64,000 nt of DNA from Gillisella vitis (GTDB lineage Bacteria; Pseudomonadota; Alphaproteobacteria; Rhizobiales; Rhizobiaceae), in the NCBI GenBank assembly GCA_009744235.1, contig WPHV01000001.1, positions 62,001-126,000 on the forward strand. Direction: 5' to 3'. Shown here one piece after another: positions 37,670 to 46,459 of the stretch. The position numbers were made by a program, and so were the translations under genes. The notes below the pieces were generated by a model that did not search any database, was not told the DNA's origin, and was given only the letters and a program-made list of their open reading frames with translations. Positions within the stretch are counted from its first letter, which is position 1; each line of letters opens with the position of its first letter.

Positions 37670-38134
37670 ATGTCCAATGCCATCAAGCAGTCCGGCGCCT
37701 ATCTTGAAATAGTTTCCTTCCATCTTGGCGATCAGGAATTCTGTATCGACATCATGGCGATCCGTGAAATTCGCGGTTGGGCACCCGTCACCCCGATGCC
37801 GCATACGCCCCCATACGTGCTGGGTCTGATCAACCTGCGCGGCGCCGTCATCCCGGTCATCGACATGGCCTGCCGGCTGGGCATGAGCATGACAGAACCC
37901 TCCGAGCGCTCTGCCATCATCGTCACCGACATCGCCGGCAAGCTGGTCGGCCTGTTGGTGGAACAGGTCTCCGACATGATGACCATTCGCGGTGAAGACT
38001 TGCAGCCCGCCCCGGAAATCATCCCGGAAATGCAGCGCGCCTTCTGCCGCGGCATCGTGGCGCTGGAAAAATCCATGGTCTGCTTCCTCAACCTCGACAC
38101 GGTTATCGCCGACGAGCTGGCCAACGCCGCCTGA
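37670..38134 (+). CDS. cheW: Chemotaxis adaptor CheW
   Basis: A 154-residue CheW-domain protein linking receptors to the kinase CheA. Visible motifs are the opening EIVSFHLGDQEFCIDIMAIREI, PPYVLGLINLRGAVIPVIDMACRLGM (key LGLINLRGAVIPV), SAIIVTDIAGKLVGLLVEQVSDMMTI (key VGLLVEQVSDMM) and a C-terminal strand. Size is typical. Only three bases separate it from the chemoreceptor gene, so they are certainly co-transcribed. No cheA or cheY is present in the window. Confidence 0.94.
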   Translation: MSNAIKQSGAYLEIVSFHLGDQEFCIDIMAIREIRGWAPVTPMPHTPPYVLGLINLRGAVIPVIDMACRLGMSMTEPSERSAIIVTDIAGKLVGLLVEQVSDMMTIRGEDLQPAPEIIPEMQRAFCRGIVALEKSMVCFLNLDTVIADELANAA

Positions 38135-38192
38135 TCGGGTCAAGCGCCTGGTCGGCCGAGTATAGGCCGGGTTGAGCAGCCGAAGAAACAAG

Positions 38193-38233
38193 AAACCGCT
38201 GGTTCGGACGTGATGGCACCGAACCGGTGGTTT
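38193..38233 (+). terminator. Candidate terminator after cheW
   Basis: An interrupted stem: AAACC and GGTTCGG on the left pair with CCGAACC and GGTTT on the right around a 12-base loop. The T-run is short, so termination is only moderately supported. Confidence 0.4.
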
Positions 38234-38352
38234 CGTGCGTTTAAAATTGTGATGGTGGCGGGGCTGAAATTGCCTCTATCTGCTCTCTATATAGAATAGA
38301 TATGTCGGCGCTGGTCGCAGCCCTGAAACACCGGGTTCGCCGCAAATCTGCC

Positions 38353-38422
38353 TTACACTTTTGCGCGACTTTTTTGGCATGTCGTTATCGCAAAACCGAT
38401 TCACACTTTTGCGCGACATGCC
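38353..38422. repeat. Rhizobial-type palindrome with nested direct repeat
   Basis: GGCATGTCG at 38376-38384 is inverted as CGACATGCC at 38414-38422, enclosing CGCAAAACCGATTCACACTTT. ACACTTTTGCGCGAC also occurs just upstream (38355-38369), so the right half is directly repeated. The pattern (GCATGTCG...AAAACCG...CACTTTTG...CGACATGC) is a familiar high-copy element of Rhizobiaceae genomes. It ends 13 bases before the secreted-protein gene. Confidence 0.7.
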
Positions 38423-38435
38423 TGTATGGAGAATG

Positions 38436-38780
38436 ATGATGAAAAAACAGATTTCGGCCCTTCTAATCGCAGCAAGCCTTGCGATAGGCTTTACATTGCC
38501 CGCAATGGCGGGCGAGCTTACCCTCCCCGACATCCTGTTTGGCAAGCGCTATAATGACGGCGTCTCGGTGGAGTTTATCGCCCAGCATCCACCCGGCCAC
38601 GGCAATGACCTGCCGCTTCTGGTACGCTACCCCTCACGCCAGCGGATTGAGACATCACAGGCCGAAGTCAATGGCAGCCCCGCTTTGCGTGAGGCCATGA
38701 AGGTCCGGGGCATTCTCGTGAAAAATGTCATCTGGGTGCAGACCGCCGCCAATGGCGGCAAGATCGTTTACGTCAAGTAG
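38436..38780 (+). CDS. Small secreted hypothetical protein
   Basis: A protein of about 114 residues with a classic signal peptide (MMKKQISALLIAASLAIGF, then TLPAMA and cleavage before GELTLPD), leaving a mature periplasmic protein of about 88 residues. Three ATGs in a row (38433, 38436 and 38439) share a GGAG just upstream; I chose the middle one. The mature part starts ELTLPDILFGKRYNDG and ends VQTAANGGKIVYVK; no family recognised. A rhizobial palindrome abuts the promoter region. Confidence 0.6.
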   Translation: MMKKQISALLIAASLAIGFTLPAMAGELTLPDILFGKRYNDGVSVEFIAQHPPGHGNDLPLLVRYPSRQRIETSQAEVNGSPALREAMKVRGILVKNVIWVQTAANGGKIVYVK

Positions 38781-38870
38781 GTCAAACAAGGTTGGCACGC
38801 CCCGAGACGCCAGACAGACTGGCAAACCTGTCTGCCCAGATGGAGCATACAGCTCAGAGCTCAGCTGTAA

Positions 38871-38958
38871 GAAAAGTGGACCTGATTTTCGAGAAAGACA
38901 GTTGAGAACAAAACAATCGAGAGTCTGTCTGGTTCAATCTGAACCGGACAGACTCTCG
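38871..38958 (+). repeat. Repeat element A: GAAAAGTGG box plus 41-bp palindrome
   Basis: Begins GAAAAGTGGACCTGATTTTC, then an AGAAAGACA...ACAAAACAA spacer, and ends in a 41-bp near-perfect palindrome (38918-38958) whose core is TGGTTCAATCTGAACC with GAGAGTCTGTC arms. The same arrangement appears inverted at 59714-59802. The 540-base gap 38781-39317 otherwise holds no recognisable gene. Confidence 0.65.
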
Positions 38959-39317
38959 AATATAGAAGTCCACCCCGGTGGCATGGAGGCGACTTTCAAC
39001 ATCTCCAGACTGGTGATCCCAGGAGAAGGATCAACGGCCTCGGCAGACAAGCGGTAGATCACGAGCTTCGTAACAACCGTCACGTTATCGGAAACGCTCT
39101 CAAGCCGGTAACGGCTTAAGGAACAGACGATCCGCAGACAAAAGCGTTACAACAGACCCATGACGCTGCAACTCCCCAGCGCCCCCGCTGGGGAGTAATC
39201 TGCACCATAAGGCCGCGCCAATAAAGCCGTGACACGCCCGAATTCGCGGCCCACCCGGTGCGAATCCTGACCTTTTTTGGTATTTGCCTCGGCATTCGTC
39301 AAGGGCAAGCCATACAA

Positions 39318-39806
39318 TCAGGGCTTGCCATTTTTCCAGGTTACGCTCTGATTGAACAGTGGCACGGTCGAAATCGCCATTTTGGCGGATCCGTCCACCA
39401 CCTGCCGGGAGTGGATGAGATAGACCAGCGTGTCATTATCCTTGTCATAGATCCGGTTGACGACCAGCGTCTTCCAGATCAGCGACCGGCCCTGGCGAAA
39501 CACTTCCTCGCCGCCTTTTGACAGATTGATATCGCCAATCTCGATCGGCCCTGTCTGGCGGCAAGCGATGGAATTGTTGGAGGGGTCCTCAAACCAATTG
39601 CCCTTATGCAGCCGGTCGATCAGCGAACGGTCGAAATAGGTGACATGGCAGGTAATGCCTTTCACCTGCGGATCGGCCACCGCCTCGACGACGATATCAT
39701 TGCCCACCCAGTCTACACCGACCTTGCCGACCACATCGGCCATGGCAGGCGTACCAAGAAGTCCGGCAAAAGCAGCGGCGAACAGCAGCTTGGGTGATTT
39801 GAGCAT
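39318..39806 (-). CDS. creA: CreA-family periplasmic protein
   Basis: A 162-residue protein with a signal peptide (LLFAAAFAGLLGTPAMA, cleaved before DVVGK). The mature part has the CreA pattern: VGKVGVDWVGNDIVVEAVADPQVKGITCHVTYFDR, FEDPSNNSIACRQTGPI and RSLIWKTLVVNRIYDKDNDTLVYLIHS (key motifs, not whole runs). Two cysteines (in ITCHV and ACRQ) could form a disulfide. Role unknown; CreA is a conserved proteobacterial periplasmic protein. It stands alone on the minus strand. Confidence 0.85.
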   Translation of the reverse strand: MLKSPKLLFAAAFAGLLGTPAMADVVGKVGVDWVGNDIVVEAVADPQVKGITCHVTYFDRSLIDRLHKGNWFEDPSNNSIACRQTGPIEIGDINLSKGGEEVFRQGRSLIWKTLVVNRIYDKDNDTLVYLIHSRQVVDGSAKMAISTVPLFNQSVTWKNGKP

Positions 39807-39889
39807 AACAGCCTCCGAGAAATACTCAGTCAGAGATATGCTTTCGCCATCACGTTACAAGATGCGCGGCAATGCCATGCCAAAAACCG

Positions 39890-40513
39890 TCAAGCCGAAA
39901 CCCGCGCTGGCTTGCGGACCGAGCAGGACTGATACCCGCCCGGGAACAGCCGTCCGATGGAAATCCCCATCATGCCAGCAAGCTCGCCCAGGTCCTGCAC
40001 GCCCCGGCGCTCCATCATCGCAATCACCGATTGCGCGCAAACCGACGCATCTTCGGCTGCATTGTGATGCCGGAAGGACAATTGCAGATGCGCCGCCAAC
40101 ACATTCAGCCGATGGGAGGGCAGATGCGGCCAGACCTTCTGCGCCAGCTTGACGCTGCACACATAAGACAGGCTTGGATAGGGCTGGCGATAGAGATCGC
40201 AACTTGCCCGCCATACCGACAGATCGAAGGCAGCATTATGCGCCACCACCATCGCGCCCGAGAAATCATCGGCGAATTCGTCCATCACTTCGGGAAATTC
40301 ACCCGCATCCTCGACATGATCAGGCCTGATCCCGTGAATGGCGATGTTGAAGGAGGAAAACCGCATGGTCTTTGGCCGGATCAACCGCTCCTCCACCCGC
40401 ACCACCTGCCCGTCCTCGACAAAGGCCAGACCGACAGAACAGGCGCTGCCGCGCTCCTCATTGGCGGTCTCGAAATCGATTGCGATGATTTTGGGCTGCA
40501 ATGGCGTTGACAT
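39890..40513 (-). CDS. DEDDh 3'-5' exonuclease
   Basis: A 207-residue nuclease of the DnaQ-like exonuclease family. Motif ExoI is IIAIDFETANEE (Asp13, Glu15); ExoII is AHNAAFDLSVW (Asp); ExoIII is FRHHNAAEDA (His and Asp), the DEDDh arrangement. It is not the polymerase epsilon subunit by length or context. Similar stand-alone proteins act in DNA repair or RNA turnover. It starts 52 bases from the divergent hydrolase gene, so the two share a control region. Confidence 0.88.
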   Translation of the reverse strand: MSTPLQPKIIAIDFETANEERGSACSVGLAFVEDGQVVRVEERLIRPKTMRFSSFNIAIHGIRPDHVEDAGEFPEVMDEFADDFSGAMVVAHNAAFDLSVWRASCDLYRQPYPSLSYVCSVKLAQKVWPHLPSHRLNVLAAHLQLSFRHHNAAEDASVCAQSVIAMMERRGVQDLGELAGMMGISIGRLFPGGYQSCSVRKPARVSA

Positions 40514-40565
40514 CGATCCCCTTTATGGTGCGAGAGCGATTCGAGCAATGTGAGGAGGGACGGGC

Positions 40566-41207
40566 ATGTCGAAAATCTCCGGATTCCACTGCGAAATAGA
40601 CGGACCGGATGAAACCGGCAGCCCAATCGTCATGCTGCATGGCAGTGGCCAGGATGAAACATGCTGGGGAGACATTCCGGCACGCATCGGCCCCGGCTCG
40701 CCCATCGTCCGTATGCGCGGCAATATCATCTGGGAAGGCAAATACGCATTTTTCCGGCGCAATCCAGATAGAACGTTGGATCTGGCCGACCTGGCGCGCT
40801 CCGCCAGCGAAATCAGCTTGCTGCTCGAAAGCCTGACGCAACGGTTCACTGAGCGAAAGCCGATCCTGATCGGATATTCGAACGGCGCAATTCTCTCCGC
40901 AGCCGTTCTTCGCGATTTTCCGGATTTGATCGAGGGCGCCATTCTGCTGCGGGGTTTATCACCGGCTCCGGCTTCACCCTTTCCTCGGTCCGTGACCTGT
41001 CCGGTGCTGGTCATATCAGGCGAAACCGACAGCCGTCGCACCCCTCAAGACGGAGCAATCCTCGCGTCGCAACTCGTGGCGGCCGGGGCACCGACCTCCT
41101 ATCATCTTCTGCCCTGCGGCCACGGCTGGGACCCGCAGGAACGGGATCTGGCCTTGATGCAGGACTGGCTATGTCAGGTGACGAGACGCGCCGTGTCCGG
41201 TTCCTGA
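40566..41207 (+). CDS. Alpha/beta-hydrolase, esterase-like
   Basis: A 213-residue serine hydrolase. The nucleophile elbow is GYSNGA (Ser105). The acid lies in SGETDSRRTP (Asp155) and the base is His186 in CGHGWD. The oxyanion region is VMLHGSGQDE. This length and pattern match the phospholipase/carboxylesterase (YpfH-type) group; the physiological substrate is unknown. AGGAGGGA lies just before the ATG, a strong ribosome-binding site. It is divergent from the exonuclease. Confidence 0.88.
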   Translation: MSKISGFHCEIDGPDETGSPIVMLHGSGQDETCWGDIPARIGPGSPIVRMRGNIIWEGKYAFFRRNPDRTLDLADLARSASEISLLLESLTQRFTERKPILIGYSNGAILSAAVLRDFPDLIEGAILLRGLSPAPASPFPRSVTCPVLVISGETDSRRTPQDGAILASQLVAAGAPTSYHLLPCGHGWDPQERDLALMQDWLCQVTRRAVSGS

Positions 41208-41262
41208 TCCGAGCTGACACGCAAGAGTCAAGGATGGTACAACCGAGCGAGCGGAACGCCTA

Positions 41263-43092
41263 TCATGCCGCCCGATCACGCCGTCCCGTCGTGACGCCGC
41301 CTTGCCTGTCAGCCAGAAGAAAGCGGTCGACGAGCTTTTTCAGCCCTTCGGCACTGTCGCTCATCGTGTGAGCTGTGCCGCTACAGGCATTGGCCAGATC
41401 TGCATTTTCATGGGTCATCTGGTCCATTTGCCGGACCATGTCGGTCATGTCCTTGAGGCTGGCGGATTGTGATGCGGAACTGTCGGCGATCGCCTCAATG
41501 CCGACGGCGATCCCCGTGATCCGGTTCTGGATTTCGCTTAAGGATTGCCCGGTTCGCCGCACCAGTTCGACACCCTGCGTAACCTCGGCGCTGGAGGTCG
41601 ATATCAAGGCGTCAATTTCCTTGGCGGCATTGGCAGAGCGCTGCGCCAGATCGCGGACCTCTTGCGCCACAACGGCAAAGCCCTTGCCCGCTTCTCCGGC
41701 CCGGGCTGCTTCCACGCCGGCATTCAAGGCCAGCAGATTGGTCTGGAAGGCGATTTCATCGATAACACCGGTGATTGAGGCAATCTTGCCGGAAGCATCC
41801 TCGATCCGGGACATAGCCGCCACCGCCTGCTGCACCACGGTGGACGAACGTTCCACGGCACCACGCACCTCAATCGTCTGGCCCTTCGTTTCGGCACTCC
41901 GCGACGAATTGACATCGACATTGCCGCTGATCTGGCTGATCGCCGCAGCGGCTTGCTTCAGAGCCACAGACTGGCTTTCGGTTCTCTCGGCAATCGAGGA
42001 TACCTGGTTGTAGAGATCAGCGGAGTTAGCTTTCACATATTCCACCTTGCCCAGGATATCCGCAACGGTCGCCTGGAACAGTCCGAGAGACTTGTTGAGA
42101 TTGACCCGGAGCGGTTCGAAATCCTCGGCAAAAGGATGATCGAGCGTCATGCGCAGATCGAATTGCGCCAACCGCTCCAACGCCGCGCCGAGATCGTCTA
42201 CGACATGCTTGAGCGCCTTAGCCTGCACAGCCTGCTCTGCCAATCGCTCCGTCCCCTGTTGCAGGTCGGCTTCGGCGCGCATCCGTTCGGCTTCGCGCAT
42301 ACGCCGCCGCTCGATAGCGGCTTCGCGCAGCACGGCACCGGCTCTCGCCATTTTTCCGACTTCGTCATGCCGGTTCAGGAACGGTACGGTCAGATCGAAA
42401 TTCCCCTCCGCAAGCACTGTCATGAACCGCTGGAAGTCCTGCATCGGCCCGATGGCGGAGCGGCGGAAAGCATAGAGACCAACGCAGAGAACGAGGATGG
42501 AAACTGCCGTCGCCGTGCCGGCAAGCATCTGCCAGGCCATGGATTTCGACGCTGCCTCGCGTTCCACGGTCTGCAGATCTTCATTGGAGGCCTGCACCAG
42601 CTTTTCTACCGCGGCCTTTTGCGCCAGAAAGAGCGTACGCAGCTTGACCAGACTTTGCCCGGCATCGGCAGCGCGATCCGCTTTCAAGGCCGGGAGCAGA
42701 ACGGTTTCCACTTCCCGCCAAAAGATGGCGCTCGCGGGTTCCACCTCATTGCGCAGCAGAGTGTCCAGTGCCTTCGGCAGCGTCACGCCGTGCCAGAACG
42801 CAATACGCGTGTCAAAGCTTACCCGCAGCCGCGCCAGCTCCTCGGCATTGGCCTGAAGCCTTTGCGGCTCGGCGCCTGCATCCACTGCGGCCACATAGGC
42901 CTCGATGACGAAAAGCGGCGGCGGCAGGATATCGGCGATCATGTCCTTGGCATACACAATCCGCTCATAGACCGGCCCATTCACCTTCAGTGTCACCAAA
43001 GCATAAAACATAATGCCACTGGACAGTAAAAGCCCGAGAAACAGGCTGGCTCCGAAAAGCGCAAGGCTGCGGGAAAGGCTCAATCGTGCCAT
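41263..43092 (-). CDS. Methyl-accepting chemotaxis protein
   Basis: A 609-residue chemoreceptor. TM1 covers about residues 7-33, a helical sensor domain follows, TM2 is at about 183-205 and HAMP near 207-260 ([15 protein letters not shown]). The tip [28 protein letters not shown] (around residue 442) is intact. Unlike the receptor at 35660 it has no C-terminal xWxxF tether and ends TTGRRDRAA. No cheW is adjacent. It is convergent with the hydrolase gene. Confidence 0.92.
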   Translation of the reverse strand: MARLSLSRSLALFGASLFLGLLLSSGIMFYALVTLKVNGPVYERIVYAKDMIADILPPPLFVIEAYVAAVDAGAEPQRLQANAEELARLRVSFDTRIAFWHGVTLPKALDTLLRNEVEPASAIFWREVETVLLPALKADRAADAGQSLVKLRTLFLAQKAAVEKLVQASNEDLQTVEREAASKSMAWQMLAGTATAVSILVLCVGLYAFRRSAIGPMQDFQRFMTVLAEGNFDLTVPFLNRHDEVGKMARAGAVLREAAIERRRMREAERMRAEADLQQGTERLAEQAVQAKALKHVVDDLGAALERLAQFDLRMTLDHPFAEDFEPLRVNLNKSLGLFQATVADILGKVEYVKANSADLYNQVSSIAERTESQSVALKQAAAAISQISGNVDVNSSRSAETKGQTIEVRGAVERSSTVVQQAVAAMSRIEDASGKIASITGVIDEIAFQTNLLALNAGVEAARAGEAGKGFAVVAQEVRDLAQRSANAAKEIDALISTSSAEVTQGVELVRRTGQSLSEIQNRITGIAVGIEAIADSSASQSASLKDMTDMVRQMDQMTHENADLANACSGTAHTMSDSAEGLKKLVDRFLLADRQGGVTTGRRDRAA

Positions 43093-43282
43093 GCTGTCTT
43101 ACTCCATCAATAGCCAAGCGAGGGCATTTGCCGTCTGTGCAATCGAGATGATTGAGCGAATACGAACGCTAATATAACCGTTAGTTTTCGAGGATAGTTG
43201 TTTAAATATTGCTAATAAATGTGCAGTTTAAATTGTAGATCGAAGAGAAAAACGCCTTTTCGTATCGATACCTCCGGATGTC

Positions 43283-43311
43283 TTGACATGCGTCATGTCG
43301 TGCGGGACAAT
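43283..43311 (+). promoter_or_regulatory. Promoter of the leader peptide/GNAT unit
   Basis: TTGACA at 43283-43288, a 17-base spacer, then GACAAT at 43306-43311. The start site would be about 43318, on or next to the ATG at 43319, so the leader peptide would be translated from a leaderless transcript. Confidence 0.6.
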
Positions 43312-43318
43312 TCATCAC

Positions 43319-43408
43319 ATGACCGCAAATCGCTCGACCCATCTGATGACCGTCCTCACCACCGTTCCGCAGGGAACGTGGGGCCGTCGTCACATCGTCA
43401 CGATGTAA
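43319..43408 (+). CDS. Leader peptide in an attenuator
   Basis: A 29-codon frame beginning MTANRSTHLMTVLTTV, with seven threonines and one tryptophan. Its ATG coincides with the predicted transcription start. Its codons for Thr-Val-Pro-Gln-Gly-Thr-Trp form the first hairpin of the attenuator at 43315-43450. I infer a regulatory, not structural, product. The sequence is not one I recognise. Confidence 0.6.
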   Translation: MTANRSTHLMTVLTTVPQGTWGRRHIVTM

Positions 43409-43450
43409 AAGCGATCATCCCACAAACCCTGCCGAGTAGAGCAGGGTTTT
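43359..43450 (+). promoter_or_regulatory. Transcription attenuator of the GNAT gene
   Basis: Three mutually exclusive structures. Pause hairpin: CGTTCC/GGAACG at 43363-43378, extended by CCA/TGG. Antiterminator: GCAGGG and GTGGG (43369-43374, 43378-43382) pair with CCCAC and CCCTGC (43419-43423, 43427-43432), 11 bp with a symmetric internal loop. Terminator: AAACCCTGC at 43424-43432 with GCAGGGTTT at 43441-43449 plus T's. The GCAGGG segment is shared by pause hairpin and antiterminator, and CCCTGC by antiterminator and terminator. The ribosome position on the leader peptide would choose between them. The GNAT start codon is 41 bases beyond. Confidence 0.7.
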
Positions 43451-43490
43451 GAAAGCACCGCTGCTCCCTCGCCTCACCTGGAGATCAGCC

Positions 43491-44078
43491 ATGCCGGACA
43501 ATTCCTCTCTCGCACCACCCGCCTCGCCCGTTGCTGCAAATGCCCCTCCGGCCACAAACGTCCCTGTGGCAGCAAATGCAAGCTGGCCGGATGGACTGCT
43601 CATTCGCGCCCAAGCGCCTGATGATGCCGCTGGCATTGCCGCCCTGCAAAGCCTGCCCGGTGTGCGCGCCGGTACGCTACGCCTGCCCTATCCAGCGGAG
43701 CAGGATGTCCGCCAATATATCGAAAACCGCCAGGCAAACGGCGTATCGCTGGTCGCCGTGATGGATGATATCGTGGTTGGCAATGCAGGCTTCATGCAGG
43801 GCATCGGTCGCCGCAGCCACACGGCCAGTCTCGGCATCGGCGTTCACGATGCCTATCAGGGGCGCGGTATTGGCCGGGCGCTGGTTGGCGAGCTGGTGGC
43901 GATTGCCGAGGACTGGCTGAACATTCGTCGCCTGGAGCTGACAGTGTTTACCGACAATGCCGCCGCCATCGCCCTTTACGAACGCCTCGGCTTCATCCGT
44001 GAAGGCACCCACCGCGCCTTTGCCTTCCGGGCTGGCGCCTTTGTCGATGCCTATGCCATGGCGCGAGTGCGGGTTTAA
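43491..44078 (+). CDS. GNAT-family N-acetyltransferase under attenuator control
   Basis: A 195-residue acetyltransferase. The ATG at 43491 has GGAG seven bases upstream; longer readings would overlap the terminator hairpin. A disordered Ala/Pro-rich N-terminus (about residues 1-40) precedes the GNAT domain. The acetyl-CoA loop is GVHDAYQGRGIGRALVGEL (key QGRGIGRALV), followed by ALYERLGFIREGTHR. It resembles RimI/antibiotic-acetyltransferase-like proteins, but the substrate cannot be predicted. An attenuator implies expression that responds to a translation-affecting condition (inference). Confidence 0.85.
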   Translation: MPDNSSLAPPASPVAANAPPATNVPVAANASWPDGLLIRAQAPDDAAGIAALQSLPGVRAGTLRLPYPAEQDVRQYIENRQANGVSLVAVMDDIVVGNAGFMQGIGRRSHTASLGIGVHDAYQGRGIGRALVGELVAIAEDWLNIRRLELTVFTDNAAAIALYERLGFIREGTHRAFAFRAGAFVDAYAMARVRV

Positions 44079-44243
44079 ACGGCGGATGATGGGGGGCTCG
44101 TCTGCCCCCTCTTCACCATTTCACCCCTTTTTCAACCGTCCCCCTGTACTTTCCGTGGTTTGGAGGGTAGGAACAGCCCAAACATGCCCGCAATCGGCGG
44201 GCGTCGTGCTTTTTGCGCGACCTGAAGACAGACATTTCGAGAG

Positions 44244-46307
44244 ATGACCCCCATGACCGATTATGACGGCATCGTCCCGGCGATTGCCGAGGCCTTGCGC
44301 AAACGTGGCTATGCCACCCTCACCCCCGTTCAGCAGGCGATGATCGATACCGATCTCGAAGGCCGGGATGCGCTAGTTTCGGCCCAGACCGGCTCCGGCA
44401 AGACAGTGGCTTTCGGCCTGGCGCTGGCCCCAACCCTGCTGGGTAGCGAGAACCGTTTCGGTCGGGCCGTCAAGCCTTTGGCGCTGTGCATTGCACCGAC
44501 CCGCGAGCTGGCCTTGCAGGTTCAGCGTGAGCTGGAATGGCTCTATGAAAACACCGGCGCGATTTTCGCCACCTGTGTCGGCGGCATGGACATCCGCAAC
44601 GAGCGCCGGGCGCTGGAACGTGGCGCGCATATCATCGTCGGCACGCCGGGCCGCTTGCGCGACCATATTACCCGCCGCGCCCTCGACCTCTCCGGCCTGC
44701 GCGCCGTAGTGATGGACGAAGCCGATGAAATGCTGGATCTCGGCTTCCGCGAGGATCTGGAATTCATCCTGAAGGAATCGCCGGACGAGCGCCGCACCCT
44801 GATGTTCTCGGCAACCGTGCCGCGCTCCATCGCCGATCTGGCCCGCAGCTATCAGCGCGATGCCAAGCGTATCGAGACCGTTTCTGAGCAGAAGCAGCAT
44901 ATCGATATCGAATATCGCGCCATGCTGACCGTGCCTGCCGACAAGGAAAACGCGATCATCAACGCGCTGCGCTTTTATGAAGCCCGCAACGCCATCGTGT
45001 TCTGTTCCACCCGCGCCAATGTAAACCATCTGACCGCCCGCCTGCACAATCGCGGCTTTTCCGTCGTGGCCCTGTCGGGCGAGCTTTCGCAGAGCGAGCG
45101 CACCCACGCGCTACAAGCCATGCGCGATGGTCGCGCCCGGGTCTGCGTCGCCACCGACGTTGCGGCCCGCGGCATCGACCTGCCAGGCCTGGAACTGGTT
45201 ATCCATGCCGATCTGCCGACCAATTCCGAAACCCTGCTGCACCGCTCAGGCCGCACAGGCCGCGCCGGTAACAAGGGCGTTTCGGCGCTGATCGTGCCGA
45301 TGAGCCAGCGCCGCAAGGCCGAACGCATTCTGGGCGGTGCCAATGTCCAGGCCGCCTGGGTCAAGCCGCCCTCCGCCGATGAAGTGATTGCCCGTGACGA
45401 TGAGCGCCTGTTGGCCGATCCGGTTTTCAGCGAAGCGATCAGCGAGGAAGAATCCGCCACCATCGCCCGGTTGCTGGAGGCCCACGGTGCCGACAAGATC
45501 GCTGCCGCCTATCTGCGCGCCTATCGCAGCACCCGGTCCGCTCCGGAAGACCTGATGGAGGTCAAGATCCAGGCGGAACGTCCGCGCCGCGAGAATGACA
45601 CCTATGAGCCGAACACCCCGCCGCGTCCGCGCAGCGAGTTTGGCCCCAGCGTCTGGTTCTCGCTGTCGGTCGGCCGCCGCCAGAGCGCCGAGCCGCGCTG
45701 GCTGATCCCGATGCTGTGCCGCAACGGCAATATCACCAAGAACGAAATCGGCGCGATCAAAATGCAGCCGGAAGAAACCTTCGTGGAAATTGCCCAGGCC
45801 AATCTCGACCAGTTCCTGACGGCTCTTGGCCCCAACAAGACTCTGGAACGCGGCATTATCGTCAAGCAATTGCCCGGCATGCCGGATTTCAACGCGCCGC
45901 CAAAGGAACGTGCGGCCCGCCCGCCACGCGATGACAGCGACTTTGCCGAGCGCAAGCCGCGCGCCGCCCAAGGCGAGAAGAAGCCTTATGCCGCCAAGGC
46001 CGAAGCCACCGAACGCCGCCCCTACAAGGACGACCTGGCCAAGGCCGATGACGATGTCTGGGGCAACCCCAAGCCTGCCTCTTCCTTCAAGAAAAAATCC
46101 AATGCCGCTGGCGACACCCGCAGCTGGGACAAGCCCAAGGCCGATTGGGCGGGCAAGCCTAGAGGTGACAAACCAGCTTATGCGGGCAAGGGCGACAAGC
46201 CAGCTTATGCCGGAAAGAGCGATAAGCCCGCTTATGCAGGCAAGCCAAAGGGCAAGTTCGAAGGCCCGGCTGGTGGCGCCAAGAAAAACTTCAAGCCGAA
46301 AGGCTGA
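44244..46307 (+). CDS. DEAD-box RNA helicase
   Basis: An ATP-dependent RNA helicase of 687 residues, DeaD/CsdA-like by domain layout. Motifs: Q motif region LTPVQQAMI, I AQTGSGKT, Ia APTRELA, Ib TPGRLRD, II DEAD, III SAT, V TDVAARGID and VI HRSGRTGRAG. A DbpA-type RNA-binding domain lies at about residues 475-560 (SVWFSLSVGRRQSAEPRWLIPMLCR, key motif FSLSVGRRQ). The tail (about 590-687) is basic and low-complexity, with near-identical KPAYAGK repeats. A strong terminator follows. It likely acts in ribosome assembly or cold adaptation. Confidence 0.92.
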   Translation: MTPMTDYDGIVPAIAEALRKRGYATLTPVQQAMIDTDLEGRDALVSAQTGSGKTVAFGLALAPTLLGSENRFGRAVKPLALCIAPTRELALQVQRELEWLYENTGAIFATCVGGMDIRNERRALERGAHIIVGTPGRLRDHITRRALDLSGLRAVVMDEADEMLDLGFREDLEFILKESPDERRTLMFSATVPRSIADLARSYQRDAKRIETVSEQKQHIDIEYRAMLTVPADKENAIINALRFYEARNAIVFCSTRANVNHLTARLHNRGFSVVALSGELSQSERTHALQAMRDGRARVCVATDVAARGIDLPGLELVIHADLPTNSETLLHRSGRTGRAGNKGVSALIVPMSQRRKAERILGGANVQAAWVKPPSADEVIARDDERLLADPVFSEAISEEESATIARLLEAHGADKIAAAYLRAYRSTRSAPEDLMEVKIQAERPRRENDTYEPNTPPRPRSEFGPSVWFSLSVGRRQSAEPRWLIPMLCRNGNITKNEIGAIKMQPEETFVEIAQANLDQFLTALGPNKTLERGIIVKQLPGMPDFNAPPKERAARPPRDDSDFAERKPRAAQGEKKPYAAKAEATERRPYKDDLAKADDDVWGNPKPASSFKKKSNAAGDTRSWDKPKADWAGKPRGDKPAYAGKGDKPAYAGKSDKPAYAGKPKGKFEGPAGGAKKNFKPKG

Positions 46308-46331
46308 TGAGTACCAACCATTTTGATAGGT

Positions 46332-46369
46332 CAGCAGCCCGGAAATCACCCCTGATTTCCGGGCTGCTG
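46332..46369 (+). terminator. Strong intrinsic terminator after the DEAD-box gene
   Basis: A 17-bp stem (CAGCAGCCCGGAAATCA with its exact complement) and a four-base CCCC loop, 25 bases after the stop codon. Confidence 0.85.
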
Positions 46370-46459
46370 CGTTGAAGGCTTGTTTTTTCGACAACCGCAC
46401 CCAAGTGCAAGACCAGACATTGCAACCAAAAATAGTCTATCCTTTCCGTCCATCAAGAG

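Noticed and set aside
43449..43490. Upstream GNAT start
   Set aside because: It would begin within the terminator hairpin and lacks a ribosome-binding site.
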